64,000 nucleotides of DNA from Halarchaeum rubridurum (lineage in GTDB: Archaea; Halobacteriota; Halobacteria; Halobacteriales; Halobacteriaceae). The notes beneath the pieces were generated by a model. The model saw only the letters and a program-made list of their open reading frames with translations, did not search any database and had not been told where the DNA came from. The stretch covers positions 124,001 through 188,000 of the forward strand of contig NZ_BMOO01000001.1 of NCBI RefSeq assembly GCF_014647115.1, given 5' to 3'. Position numbers and translations under genes: made by a program. Shown piece by piece: positions 51,202 through 59,665 of this stretch (position 1 is the stretch's first letter; the number at the start of each line of letters is the position of its first letter).

Positions 51202-51870
51202 TCAGCCGGTCGTGCCGGTCGGCTCGACGTCGCGGCCGGCGCTCGGGTAGCCGGCGCGACGCCACGCCGGGAACCCCTCGCGGACCGCGTACACCTCGTC
51301 GTAGTCGGCGGCGACGAGCGCGGCGGCGCGTTCGCGGCCGTGTCGGTCCGTCTCGCCGCCGTAGCAGACGATGCGGTCGCCCTCGGGCCAGTAGTCGACG
51401 GGGTCGCACGCGTCGTTCGTGTCGCTCTCGTCGCTTTCGTCGCTCCCGTCGCTGCCGTTGGCCGGGTCGGTCGTGCCGTCGGCGGGGCTCCAGACGGCCC
51501 CGTAGACGTGGGCGCGGTCGTAGGCGTCGCGCCCGCGGGCGTCCGCGAACCGGGCGGCACCGCGGCGCCACCAGTAGTGCGCGGCGTCCACGGGAACGAG
51601 GCGGACGTCGACGCCCGCAACGGTGGCCACGGGGAAGACGTCCGGGTCGAGGTCGTGGGAGGGCGGGTCGCCGTCGAGGGCGGGCGGGATACCGTCCGTC
51701 GGCGTCTCGTCGGGCGGGAGGGCACCGCGGTTCGCGGCGAAGCTCTCGGGGACGCCACAGCCCGCGGGCGGGCCGTCACCGAGACCGTCGCGGCCGGAGA
51801 GCGCGCCGCAGCCGGCGAGGCCGGCCAGACCGGCGACGCCCAGGGCGGCGAGGTAGTCGCGTCGGTCCAT
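51202..51870 (-). CDS. Tat-type lipoprotein with rhodanese-like domain
   Basis: 222 residues from ATG 51870. The N-terminus MDRRDYLAALGVAGLAGLAGCGALSG has a twin arginine, a hydrophobic stretch and a lipobox (LAGC), so it should be anchored at the outer face of the membrane by a lipid on Cys21. The mature region has VATVAGVDVRLVPVDAAHYWWRRGAARFADARGRDAYDRAHVYGAVW (rhodanese-like), a short Ser/Asp linker, and DRIVCYGGETDRHGRERAAALVAADYDEVYAVREGFPAWRRAGYP. That last part carries the active-site Cys loop CYGGETDRHG of a rhodanese/sulfurtransferase domain. A sulfur or redox role is likely but not specified. Confidence 0.85.
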   Translation of the reverse strand: MDRRDYLAALGVAGLAGLAGCGALSGRDGLGDGPPAGCGVPESFAANRGALPPDETPTDGIPPALDGDPPSHDLDPDVFPVATVAGVDVRLVPVDAAHYWWRRGAARFADARGRDAYDRAHVYGAVWSPADGTTDPANGSDGSDESDESDTNDACDPVDYWPEGDRIVCYGGETDRHGRERAAALVAADYDEVYAVREGFPAWRRAGYPSAGRDVEPTGTTG

Positions 51871-51936
51871 ACGTCGGCTCAAGAAGGACGGAACCGAAAA
51901 GTTTCGGGACCGCGGGCGCGCCGGCACGGTCCGGCC

Positions 51937-52404
51937 CTAGAGGCGCTCGGGGACCGAGACCGTCCGCTCGTCGTCGTTCGCGTCCCCGGTGTTCAGCGTG
52001 CCAGCGGGCTCGAAGAGGAGCACCTTCGCCTCGCCGTCGGCCACGGGGCGGTGCTCGACGCCCGCGGGCACGACGGTCAGGTCGCCCGCGGCGAGCTCGA
52101 CGGCGTCCACGTCACCGTCCTCGCGGTACTCGACCGTGAGTGCGCCCTCGACGACGTAGAAGAGTTCGTCGGCGTCCGCGTGGCTGTGCCAGACGAACGC
52201 GCCGTCGAGGCGCGCGACCTTCACGTGCTGGTCGTTGAGTGCGGCGACGATGCGCGGGCTCCACGTCTCGTCGAACGAGTCGAAGGCGTCGGCGAGCGAT
52301 GTCGACTCCACGTCGAAGGCGTCGGGCCGGGGGCGCAAAACGACGCCGGCCGCCCCGTCACCGCCGGCCGCGTCCGTCGTGCCCACCGCGCGTTCGTTCG
52401 CCAT
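51937..52404 (-). CDS. Cupin-fold protein
   Basis: The 155-residue protein has the cupin motifs FVWHSHADADELFYVVEGALTVEY (His, His and Glu) and LAAGDLTVVPAGVEHRPVADGEAKVLLFEP, whose second His completes the metal-binding set. The N-terminal 40 residues are probably disordered. A small-molecule isomerase or dioxygenase activity, or a sugar-binding role, cannot be distinguished. It is divergent from the YchF GTPase gene at 52466, with a 61-base gap. Confidence 0.9.
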   Translation of the reverse strand: MANERAVGTTDAAGGDGAAGVVLRPRPDAFDVESTSLADAFDSFDETWSPRIVAALNDQHVKVARLDGAFVWHSHADADELFYVVEGALTVEYREDGDVDAVELAAGDLTVVPAGVEHRPVADGEAKVLLFEPAGTLNTGDANDDERTVSVPERL

Positions 52405-52465
52405 AGAGTACCACGCTATCGCCCTTCAGAAGACCATTTAGGCCGCGATGGCCTTCGGGTGGCTA

Positions 52466-53650
52466 ATGAGCTACAAGATCGGTCTCGTGGGCAAGCCCTC
52501 CGTGGGCAAGTCCTCCTTCTTCAACGCGGCGACGATGAACGACGTCCCGGAGGGGGCGTACCCGTTCACGACCATCGACCCCGCGGTCGGCGAGGCGTAC
52601 GTCCGCACCGACTGTGCGGCCCCCGAGTTCGACGAGGAGTGCGCGCCCAACGCCGGCTACTGCGAGGACGGCAAGCGCTTCGTCCCGACGAAACTCGTCG
52701 ACGTCGCCGGGCTCATCCCGGGCGCACACGAGGGGAAGGGCCTCGGGAATCAGTTCCTCACCGACCTGAACGAGGCGGACGTCCTCGTCCACATCGTGGA
52801 CTTCTCGGGGAAGACGGACGCCGAGGGCGAACCGACCGAGGGCCACGACCCGCGCGACGACATCGACTTCTTAGAGGAGGAACTCGACCAGTGGTATCTG
52901 GGCATCCTCCGCAAGGGCATCGAGCGCTTCGAGACGGCGCACACCACCGAGGTCGAACTCGAAGTCGAACTCGCCGAGCAGATGAGCGCCTTCGGCACGA
53001 ACAAAGACGAGATAAAGCAGATAATCCTCGGCGAGGGCCTCGACCTCGACCCCGACACGTGGGACGATGAGGACGAACTCGAACTGGCGCGCGCGATCCG
53101 CGAGCGCACGAAGCCGATGGTCGTCGCCGCGAACAAACTCGACACGCCGGAGGGGCAGGCGAACTACGAGGAGATAACGAACGACCCCGCGTACGAGGAC
53201 GTCACCATCGTCCCCGTGAGCGTCCACGCGGAGAAGGCGCTGAAGAACGCGGCCGAGCAGGGCGTCGTCGACTACGTGCCGGGCGACGACGACTTCGACA
53301 TCGTCGCGGACGTCTCCGCGGAACAGGAGCAGGGCCTCGAGGACATTCGCGAGTTCGTGACCGAGTTCGGCGGGACGGGCGTCCAGGAGGCCCTGGAGAC
53401 CGCGCTGTTCGAGGAGCTCGGCCTGAAGGCGGTGTTCACGGGCGACTCGGGGCTCAACTGGACGCAGGGCCCGTTCCCGGACGTCTTCTTGCTCCCGCAG
53501 GACGCGACGGCGGAGGACTTCGCCTACCACATCCACTCGGACATCGGCGACGGCTTCCTCCACGGCATCGACTGTCGCTCGCAGCGTCAGCTCGGGAAGG
53601 ACACCGTCCTCGACCACAACGCCGTCGTCGAGGTCGTCACGACGAACTGA
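52466..53650 (+). CDS. ychF: YchF/OLA1-type GTP/ATP-binding protein
   Basis: 394 residues from ATG 52466; an ATG six codons upstream is in frame but unlikely. The P-loop is GKPSVGKS (residues 9-16), switch II is DVAGLIPGAHEGKGLGNQFL, and the NKLD-like motif is ANKLDTPEG. A helical middle region and a C-terminal TGS-like domain are present (LKAVFTGDSGLNWTQ, AYHIHSDIGDGFLHGIDC). This archaeal type is a ribosome-associated hydrolase that binds ATP better than GTP in bacterial homologues. It overlaps the 3' end of the convergent NUDIX gene by 14 bases. Confidence 0.95.
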   Translation: MSYKIGLVGKPSVGKSSFFNAATMNDVPEGAYPFTTIDPAVGEAYVRTDCAAPEFDEECAPNAGYCEDGKRFVPTKLVDVAGLIPGAHEGKGLGNQFLTDLNEADVLVHIVDFSGKTDAEGEPTEGHDPRDDIDFLEEELDQWYLGILRKGIERFETAHTTEVELEVELAEQMSAFGTNKDEIKQIILGEGLDLDPDTWDDEDELELARAIRERTKPMVVAANKLDTPEGQANYEEITNDPAYEDVTIVPVSVHAEKALKNAAEQGVVDYVPGDDDFDIVADVSAEQEQGLEDIREFVTEFGGTGVQEALETALFEELGLKAVFTGDSGLNWTQGPFPDVFLLPQDATAEDFAYHIHSDIGDGFLHGIDCRSQRQLGKDTVLDHNAVVEVVTTN

Positions 53651-54131
53651 GCGAGTCGTCCGCGACGGCCGCCGCGGCGGGCCCGCCGCGTTTGCCCCCA
53701 GTCACGGCGGCGAGCGCGTGAACGTAGTCGTCGAGGTCGAGCGCGAAGGCGGTGTCGGGGACCGTCGAGAGGTCGACCCACGAGAAGTCGAACTCGGCGC
53801 CGACCTCCGCGCCCTCGCCCGTGACGACGTGCGTCCACGCGTCGCGGGGTTCGTGGACGGGGACGTGGTAGAAGTGCCGGACGTAGCGTTTGTCGTCGCG
53901 GCGGACCCAGACGTCCGTGGCGAGGTGCCGGACGCCGTGGAAGGTGGCGACGCCGCTCTCCTCGATGACCTCCCGATAGAGCGCCGCACGGGGCTCCTCG
54001 CCGGTCTCGACGGTCCCCTTCGGAATCTGGCGGCCGTCGTGGCCCGGCCCCTCGAAGGTCAGTAGCTCCGACCCGCCGCGGGTCACGTACGCGCACGCCT
54101 TCTCGACGTACGTCACGTCCGTGTCACTCAT
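53637..54131 (-). CDS. NUDIX hydrolase
   Basis: 164 residues from MSDTDVT (ATG 54131; ATG 54137 is possible). The Nudix box GTVETGEEPRAALYREVIEESG matches Gx5Ex7REUxEExG and lies near residue 40. The start VEKACAYVTRGGSELLTF is typical of these enzymes. They hydrolyse nucleoside diphosphates linked to another moiety. The substrate is unknown. Its 3' end overlaps the convergent ychF gene by 14 bases. Confidence 0.92.
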   Translation of the reverse strand: MSDTDVTYVEKACAYVTRGGSELLTFEGPGHDGRQIPKGTVETGEEPRAALYREVIEESGVATFHGVRHLATDVWVRRDDKRYVRHFYHVPVHEPRDAWTHVVTGEGAEVGAEFDFSWVDLSTVPDTAFALDLDDYVHALAAVTGGKRGGPAAAAVADDSLSSS

Positions 54132-54200
54132 GCCCATACAACGGCGGTGGGTACTGATAGGCGTGTCCCTGAGACGCCCTTGGAGAATACTAGGTATCGG

Positions 54201-54518
54201 TCAGGCGTGCGCGGCGTCGGGGGCGTCCTCGACGCGGCGGAACCCGCGCTCGACCGCCGCGGTCAGCGCGCTCTCGACGTCGTGCGTCGGCAGTTCGTAG
54301 TAGCGTTCGCGGCCCGCGGGCGTCCGCACGAGGACGACCGTCGCGCCGCCGACATCGTGGACGGCACCGCGGACGGTCCCGCCGATACGGCGCAAGCGGG
54401 CGGTTCGCGTGCCGTCGTCGGTGATCGCGTCGCCGAGCGTCCATCCCAGTCGCGTCGCGGCCGCCGCGTCGAAGGGGAGCGTGAGGTGCGGCGTGCCGCT
54501 CGCATCACGGGAAGCCAT
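54201..54518 (-). CDS. Small conserved haloarchaeal protein, function unknown
   Basis: 105 residues from ATG 54518. It appears mainly beta (PHLTLPFDAAAATRLGWTLGDAI, TARLRRIGGTVRGAVHDVGGATVVLVRT) with a C-terminal helix (ESALTAAVERGFRRVEDAP). There is no signal peptide or membrane span. It lies 66 bases downstream of the aIF2-beta-like gene and could be cotranscribed with it. The longer in-frame start at 54569 would overlap the spacer and is not preferred. Confidence 0.72.
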   Translation of the reverse strand: MASRDASGTPHLTLPFDAAAATRLGWTLGDAITDDGTRTARLRRIGGTVRGAVHDVGGATVVLVRTPAGRERYYELPTHDVESALTAAVERGFRRVEDAPDAAHA

Positions 54519-54584
54519 ACCAACCCGTGGTGGAGACGGGGATATAATCGTGACTATCTCGCGCGACACCCCGAGCCCGGCGGT

Positions 54585-55193
54585 CTACGCGAGGCGGGCG
54601 AACGCGAGGTCGCCGCTCGTGCTCTCGACGTACGCGCGGACGGTCTGGCCCTCGCGCGCGCCGGAGACGAAGACGGTGTAGCGCCCGCGTTCGGCGACGC
54701 CGTCGCCCTTGCGGCCCGTGCCGGTTATCTCCAGTTCGTAGGTCTTGCCGGAGTCGACGGTCTCGCGGGCCGTGCGGGTGGTGTTCGTCTTCTTCTGAAC
54801 GGGACGGAACGCCCCGCAGGCCGTACAGCGCAGCATCTCGACGCCGTCCTCGGTGACGAGGCGGGTGTCGGGTCGCTCGCACTCCGTGCAGGTGACGAAC
54901 TCGGCGACGTAGGCGTCGATGGCGGCGTCGAAGTCCGCGACGGAGAACGACCCGTTGTAGCGGGCGCGCTGGCCGTCGAACTGGCCGTTGGTGCCGAGTT
55001 CGCGCTGGACGTTGCGGAAGAGGTGGTCGGGGTCGCGCGAGACGGCGTCGGCAATCGCGCGGACGTTCGTGAGGCGGGTGAACGCGCCGTCCGTCTCGCC
55101 CTCGGGGGCGGGAATCTGGAGACGGGCGTCGGCTTCGGCGGGGCGCTCGGGGAGGGCGTCGAACGCCCGGTCCAGCGCGATCTGGTAGTCCAT
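54585..55193 (-). CDS. aIF2-beta-like translation factor with a C-terminal TRAM-like domain
   Basis: 202 residues. The N-terminal part matches archaeal IF2-beta (LDRAFDALPERPAEADARLQIP, LTNVRAIADAVSRDPDHLFRNVQRELGTNGQFDGQRARYNG). A zinc ribbon follows, with CTECERPDTRLVTEDGVEMLRCTACGAF (four cysteines). Beyond residue 145 it reads VDSGKTYELEITGTGRKGDGVAERGRYTVFVSGAREGQTVRAYVE, a TRAM domain. Archaeal IF2-beta usually ends at the zinc ribbon; the fusion to a TRAM-like RNA-binding domain sets this protein apart. It may be an additional paralogue that binds structured RNA or tRNA. The role is inferred from domains. Confidence 0.85.
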   Translation of the reverse strand: MDYQIALDRAFDALPERPAEADARLQIPAPEGETDGAFTRLTNVRAIADAVSRDPDHLFRNVQRELGTNGQFDGQRARYNGSFSVADFDAAIDAYVAEFVTCTECERPDTRLVTEDGVEMLRCTACGAFRPVQKKTNTTRTARETVDSGKTYELEITGTGRKGDGVAERGRYTVFVSGAREGQTVRAYVESTSGDLAFARLA

Positions 55194-55282
55194 ACGGAAC
55201 TGAGACGACCGGCGCGTAAAGCACCTCCGAGGGGAGTGGTAGCACGGTTTCGGGGCGCGCGTGGCGTGTCGAAAAGCGCCGC

Positions 55283-56626
55283 TCAGCCGAACAGCGGGCT
55301 CTCCTCGCCGGGGACGAAGGTGTTGAGCAGGAGTGCGGAGAGCGCGGTGACGATGACGGGTTCGCCGAAGAACGTCCGGGCGGCGACGGGGAGGCCGCCG
55401 AGGGCCTCGGGCGTGGTGGCGACGCCGAGGCCGAGACCGAGCGCGACGGCGAGGATGACCATGTTCCGCCGGTCGAGCGTGACGTCGAGGGTGATGAGGC
55501 GAGCGCCGCTGGCGGCGACCATCCCCGCCATGAGGAGGACCGCGCCGCCGAAGACGGCGCTCGGGATGGTGGTGACGAGCGCGCCTATCTTCGGGCTGAG
55601 GCCGAGGACCGCGAGTATCACGCCCGCGACGCCGACGACGTGGCGGCTCATGACCCCCGTGAAGTTGATGATGCCGGCGTTCTGCGAGAAGGACGTGACG
55701 GGGAACGCTCCGAAGATTCCCCCGAGGGAGCTCATCAGGCCGTCGGTGAAGAGGCCGCCGCGGAACTCCCCGTTCGTGGGCGTGCGGCCCTCCGCGGCGG
55801 TGACGCTGGACATGTCGCCGACGGTCTCCATCGCGGAGACGAGAAAAAGGAAGGCGAAGGTGAGGATGGGGACGGGTTCGAAGGCGAAGCCGAAGCGGCC
55901 CGGGTTCGGGACCGCGAACCACGGTTGGGCGGCGACGGCGTCGAAGCTGAGGAGGCCCGGGGCGACCCCGGTGACGGTGAGGACGCCGGCGGCGACGTAG
56001 CCGACGGCGATGGCGACGAGCGTGCTGAGGAGGCGCGTGACGCCGCTCGTGAAGAGGTTGAGGACGACGGCGATGCCGAGGACGAGGGCGGCGAGGCCGA
56101 CGTTGTACGCCGCCCCGTAGTGGGCGCTGCCCGCGCCGCCGGCCGCGTTGTCCATCGCCGCGGGGACGAGGTAGAGGCCGATGATGACGACGACGAGGCC
56201 GGTGACGAGCGGCGGGAAGAAGGGTCGGATGCGCTCGAACTGCCAGCCGATGAGGCCCTCGACGAGCCAGCCGGTGACGAGGATCGCGCCGAAGACGGCC
56301 GCGAGGCCGTAGTTGATACCGATGGTGGAGGCCGCGCCGACGAAGGTGAAGCTCGTCCCCATCACGACGGGGAGTTTCGCGCCGACCGGCCCGACCGTGT
56401 AGGCCTGCACGACCGTGGCGAGCCCGGAGAAGAGCAGCACCATCTGGACGATGTAGGCGGTCGCGTCGCCGAGCCCGACCGCGCCGCCGACGATGTAGGC
56501 GACGGCGGTCGCGGGCACGATCATCACCGCCACGTGCTGGAGGGCGAGGAGGAGCGAGCGCGGCCACGGCGGCCGGTCGTCGAGGCCGTACTGAACGTCG
56601 ATTTCGGTGTCCGTCTCGGACGCCAT
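55283..56626 (-). CDS. NCS2-family nucleobase (uracil/xanthine) permease
   Basis: 447 residues from MASETD (ATG 56626). About 12 to 14 hydrophobic helices occur in the order of UraA/UapA-type NCS2 carriers. Diagnostic segments are LLLALQHVAVMIVPATAVAYIVGG, KLPVVMGTSFTFVGAA, SAMETVGDMSSVTAAEGR, and SQNAGIINFTGVMSRHVVGVAG. The protein probably imports uracil or a purine (xanthine/hypoxanthine/uric acid), coupled to Na+ or H+. It is adjacent and parallel to an Hpt-like phosphoribosyltransferase gene 92 bases away, which supports purine salvage. Confidence 0.9.
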   Translation of the reverse strand: MASETDTEIDVQYGLDDRPPWPRSLLLALQHVAVMIVPATAVAYIVGGAVGLGDATAYIVQMVLLFSGLATVVQAYTVGPVGAKLPVVMGTSFTFVGAASTIGINYGLAAVFGAILVTGWLVEGLIGWQFERIRPFFPPLVTGLVVVIIGLYLVPAAMDNAAGGAGSAHYGAAYNVGLAALVLGIAVVLNLFTSGVTRLLSTLVAIAVGYVAAGVLTVTGVAPGLLSFDAVAAQPWFAVPNPGRFGFAFEPVPILTFAFLFLVSAMETVGDMSSVTAAEGRTPTNGEFRGGLFTDGLMSSLGGIFGAFPVTSFSQNAGIINFTGVMSRHVVGVAGVILAVLGLSPKIGALVTTIPSAVFGGAVLLMAGMVAASGARLITLDVTLDRRNMVILAVALGLGLGVATTPEALGGLPVAARTFFGEPVIVTALSALLLNTFVPGEESPLFG

Positions 56627-56718
56627 TCGTGTCACGTCCGTCCCCGCTCGCACCGATAAGTGTTGCGTGTTCGCCGCTACTTCTCCGCGCGGCTAGCGAC
56701 GAATATGCACGACCGTGC

Positions 56719-57267
56719 TCAGTCGTGGACGGTGACGCCGGTCTCGTCGACGGTGATGTCGAGGAGGCTCGTGGCCTCGTAGTCGGTGTCGTCGAGCGCG
56801 GAGGGGCCGACCTTCCGGAGCGCGACGACGATGTCCGTGACCTCCGCGCCGATGTCGTCGAGCGCGCCCGTGATGGCGGCGAGCGTCCCGCCCGTCGAGA
56901 GCAGGTCGTCGAGGATGAGGACGCGGTCGCCCTCCTCGACGTCGTTGATGAACATCTCGGACTCCGAGTAGCCCGTCTGTTGGTGGAGGGCGACCTCGCC
57001 GTCGAGGCCGTACTCGCGCTTGCGGATGACGACGAGCGGGACGTCCGTCTGGAGGGAGACGGCGGTGGCGATGTGGATGCCCATCGCCTCGGGCGCGACG
57101 ATCTTGTCGACGTCGAGGTCGGCGGCGCGCGTCACGCCGACGACGACCTCGCGCAACAACGCGGGTTCGAGCATTGGCACGCCGTTGCTTATCGGGTGGA
57201 CGAGGTAGTGATAGCCGTCCTTGTCGATTATCGGGGCCTCGTGGAGGGACTCGCGGAGCCGTTCCAT
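56719..57267 (-). CDS. hpt: Hypoxanthine/guanine phosphoribosyltransferase-like protein
   Basis: 182 residues from ATG 57267. The PRPP-binding loop [20 protein letters not shown] (near residue 116) is the type I PRTase motif. The start [32 protein letters not shown] matches the archaeal Hpt/adenine-PRT-like group. It would convert hypoxanthine or guanine with PRPP to IMP or GMP. A purine-like permease gene follows downstream. Halobacterial annotation often calls it HGPRTase-like, so specificity is uncertain. Confidence 0.9.
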   Translation of the reverse strand: MERLRESLHEAPIIDKDGYHYLVHPISNGVPMLEPALLREVVVGVTRAADLDVDKIVAPEAMGIHIATAVSLQTDVPLVVIRKREYGLDGEVALHQQTGYSESEMFINDVEEGDRVLILDDLLSTGGTLAAITGALDDIGAEVTDIVVALRKVGPSALDDTDYEATSLLDITVDETGVTVHD

Positions 57268-57349
57268 ATTGCCCGTTCGCCGAAAGACGGGAAAAGCCGT
57301 TCGCTCCGCGAGTCCGGGGTTTTTCGACCCCCGCCCGCGAACCCCCGGT

Positions 57350-57790
57350 ATGACAGAGTTCCGCGGCGCGTGGGACGAGGCGGGCGTCGCCGACTTCCTC
57401 CGGGACGCGACGGTGCCGATTCGGCTGACGACGCACCGCCCCGACGGCACGATGTGGACGGTGACGCTCTGGTTCGCCTACGAGGACGGGACGTTCGCGT
57501 GCGCGACGGGCGCGAACGCCGACGTCGTCCGCTTCCTCCGCGCGGACGACGCCGTCGCCTTCGACGTCTCCGTGAACGACCCGCCCTACTACGGCGTCCG
57601 GGGGACCGGGACGGTGACGGTCGAACCGGACGAGGAGAAGACCCTGTTGCGCTCGCTCATCACCCGCTATCTCGGTGGGACGGACTCCGAACTCGCCCGG
57701 AGTCTCCTCGACGCAGACCGCGAGGAGGTGCGCGTCGAAATCGACCCCGCGGAGGTCTACAGCTGGGACTACACCGAGCGGATGTCGTAG
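57350..57790 (+). CDS. Pyridoxamine 5'-phosphate oxidase-like (FMN-binding split-barrel) protein
   Basis: 146 residues from ATG 57350. The split barrel is indicated by [68 protein letters not shown], with a helical C-terminus. Such proteins bind FMN or F420 and reduce small molecules. The haloarchaeal proteins are mostly uncharacterised. It is divergent from hpt (82-base gap) and lies 92 bases ahead of the lipase-maturation-factor homologue. Confidence 0.85.
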   Translation: MTEFRGAWDEAGVADFLRDATVPIRLTTHRPDGTMWTVTLWFAYEDGTFACATGANADVVRFLRADDAVAFDVSVNDPPYYGVRGTGTVTVEPDEEKTLLRSLITRYLGGTDSELARSLLDADREEVRVEIDPAEVYSWDYTERMS

Positions 57791-57882
57791 CGCCGCCAGT
57801 CGGAGCGGCACCGAACACCGGCGTGTTGGCAGACGTCGGAGCGCCGCCAGAGGTTTGGGCGTCGCGGCGCTGACGCATCGAC

Positions 57883-59364
57883 GTGGGTCTCCTCGGTACC
57901 GGCGACTACTGGCTGACGCGCGTTCTGCTCCAGCGCGGCCTCGCGCTCCTCTACCTCGTCGCCTTCCTCGTCGCCGCCCGGCAGTTCCGCCCGCTCGTCG
58001 GCGAGGACGGCCTCCTCCCGCTCTCCGAGTACGCGGAGCGCGCCGACTTCGCCGCGCGCCCGAGCCTCTTCTACCTCGCCCCCGACGACCGGGTGGTCGG
58101 CGTCGCCGCGTGGACGGGCGTCGCGCTCGCCGCCCTCGCCCTCGTCGGCGTTCCCGGCTTCCTCGGCGCGTACGCCGTCCCCGCCTCGATGGCGCTCTGG
58201 GGCGCGATGTGGCTCCTCTACCTCTCCTTCGTCAACGCGGGGCGCGTCTTCTACGGCTACGGCTGGGAGTCGATGCTCCTCGAAACGGGCTTCCTCGCCG
58301 TCTTCCTCGGCGCGGGCGCGAGCGCGCCCCCCGAAATCGTGGTCTGGCTGCTGCGCTGGGTGCTCTTTCGCAACATGTTCGGCGCGGGGCTCATCAAGCT
58401 CCGCGGCGACGACTGCTGGCGCGACCTGAGCGCGATGGACGACCACTACGAGACCCAGCCGATACCGAACCCCGGCAGCTGGTTCGCCCACCACCTCCCG
58501 GCGCGCTTCCACCGCGTCGAGGTGCTCGGCAACCACGTCGTCGAACTCGCCGTCCCGTTCCTCTACTTCGCCCCCCAGCCCTACGCGGCGCTCGGCGGCG
58601 CGCTCACCATCGGCTTCCAGCTGTGGCTGATGGGCACCGGGAACTTCGCGTGGCTGAACGCCCTCACCGCCGTGCAGGCGCTCGCCACGTTCGACGACGC
58701 GACGCTCGCGCGCCTCCTCCCCATCGACGCCCCGGCGGCCGCGTCGCCGCCCGACGCGCAGGTCGTCGCCGCGTTCGTCGTCGCGCTGGTCGTCCTCGCG
58801 CTCAGCGTCCGCCCCGCGCGGAACCTCCTCTCCGAGTCGCAGGCGATGAACCGCGGCTACGACCCGCTCCACCTCGTCAACACCTACGGCGCGTTCGGCT
58901 CCATCACCGAGACGCGGTACCAGCTCGTCGTCGAGGGGACGCGCGCGGCCGACCCGGACCCCGACGACTGGACGGCCTACGGCTGGGCGGGCCAGCCCGG
59001 GCCGGTCGACGAGCGCCCCCGCCAGTGGGCTCCCTACCACCTCCGGCTCGACTGGCAGCTCTGGTTCGCCGCGATGCGCCCGCGCCCCGGGCCGCGCCAG
59101 CGCTGGCTCTACCGGCTCCTCGAGGCCCTGCTCGACGCCGACCCGGCGACGCGCTCGCTCCTCGGCGACGACCCGTTCGGCGACGAGCCGCCCGAGCGGG
59201 TGCGCGTGCTGCGCTACCGCTACCGGTACACCACGCCCGAAGAGCGCGCCGAGACGGGCGACTGGTGGGTGCGCGAGCGCGTCGGCACCTACGTCCCGGC
59301 GAGCGACGCCGCCGACCTCGCGCGACGGCGGGGATGCCGCGGGCTCGGGCGAGGGCGGTACTGA
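57883..59364 (+). CDS. Lipase maturation factor (LMF1) homologue
   Basis: 493 residues from GTG 57883. The hydrophobic N-terminal half has about six membrane helices. The signature segments are LLETGFLAVFLGA, RWVLFRNMFGAGLIKLRGDDCWRDLSAMDDHYETQPIPNPGSWFAHHLP, and the C-terminal soluble part with HLRLDWQLWFAAM and RVLRYRYRYTT. In animals LMF1 is an ER membrane chaperone needed for maturing dimeric lipases. Homologues occur in bacteria and archaea with unknown partners. A role in folding of a secreted protein is inference. Confidence 0.88.
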   Translation: MGLLGTGDYWLTRVLLQRGLALLYLVAFLVAARQFRPLVGEDGLLPLSEYAERADFAARPSLFYLAPDDRVVGVAAWTGVALAALALVGVPGFLGAYAVPASMALWGAMWLLYLSFVNAGRVFYGYGWESMLLETGFLAVFLGAGASAPPEIVVWLLRWVLFRNMFGAGLIKLRGDDCWRDLSAMDDHYETQPIPNPGSWFAHHLPARFHRVEVLGNHVVELAVPFLYFAPQPYAALGGALTIGFQLWLMGTGNFAWLNALTAVQALATFDDATLARLLPIDAPAAASPPDAQVVAAFVVALVVLALSVRPARNLLSESQAMNRGYDPLHLVNTYGAFGSITETRYQLVVEGTRAADPDPDDWTAYGWAGQPGPVDERPRQWAPYHLRLDWQLWFAAMRPRPGPRQRWLYRLLEALLDADPATRSLLGDDPFGDEPPERVRVLRYRYRYTTPEERAETGDWWVRERVGTYVPASDAADLARRRGCRGLGRGRY

Positions 59365-59452
59365 GCGGGCGGCGACGAGACGGACAGCACCGCAGGGGGG
59401 TGACGGCGACGGGGGGAGTGACACGCACCGGCGGCGGGCGACGGAACGGGGA

Positions 59453-59665
59453 GTGGGCGACAGAGCCAACCGTCCGGCCGCCGACGCGTCCGACGTGGAA
59501 CGCTTCGTCCGGTTCGTCGTCGCCGGCGGGCTCACGCTCCTCGCCGGACTCTGGGTGGACCGTCTCCTCGCCTGGCCGCGCGCCGCGCTGGGCGTCGCGC
59601 TCGCCCTCGCGGGCCTCTGTCTGCTCGGCGTCGGCATCGCGGGCGAGCTAGAGGTGGAGTACTAG
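59453..59665 (+). CDS. Small two-helix membrane protein
   Basis: 70 residues from GTG 59453, 88 bases after the LMF gene. Two hydrophobic helices (about 22-38, VRFVVAGGLTLLAGLWVDRLL, and 46-66, RAALGVALALAGLCLLGVGIA) flank a short polar turn. The stop codon TAG overlaps the photolyase stop by 4 bases in antisense orientation. It may be part of the same transcript as the LMF gene. Its function is unknown. Confidence 0.65.
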   Translation: MGDRANRPAADASDVERFVRFVVAGGLTLLAGLWVDRLLAWPRAALGVALALAGLCLLGVGIAGELEVEY

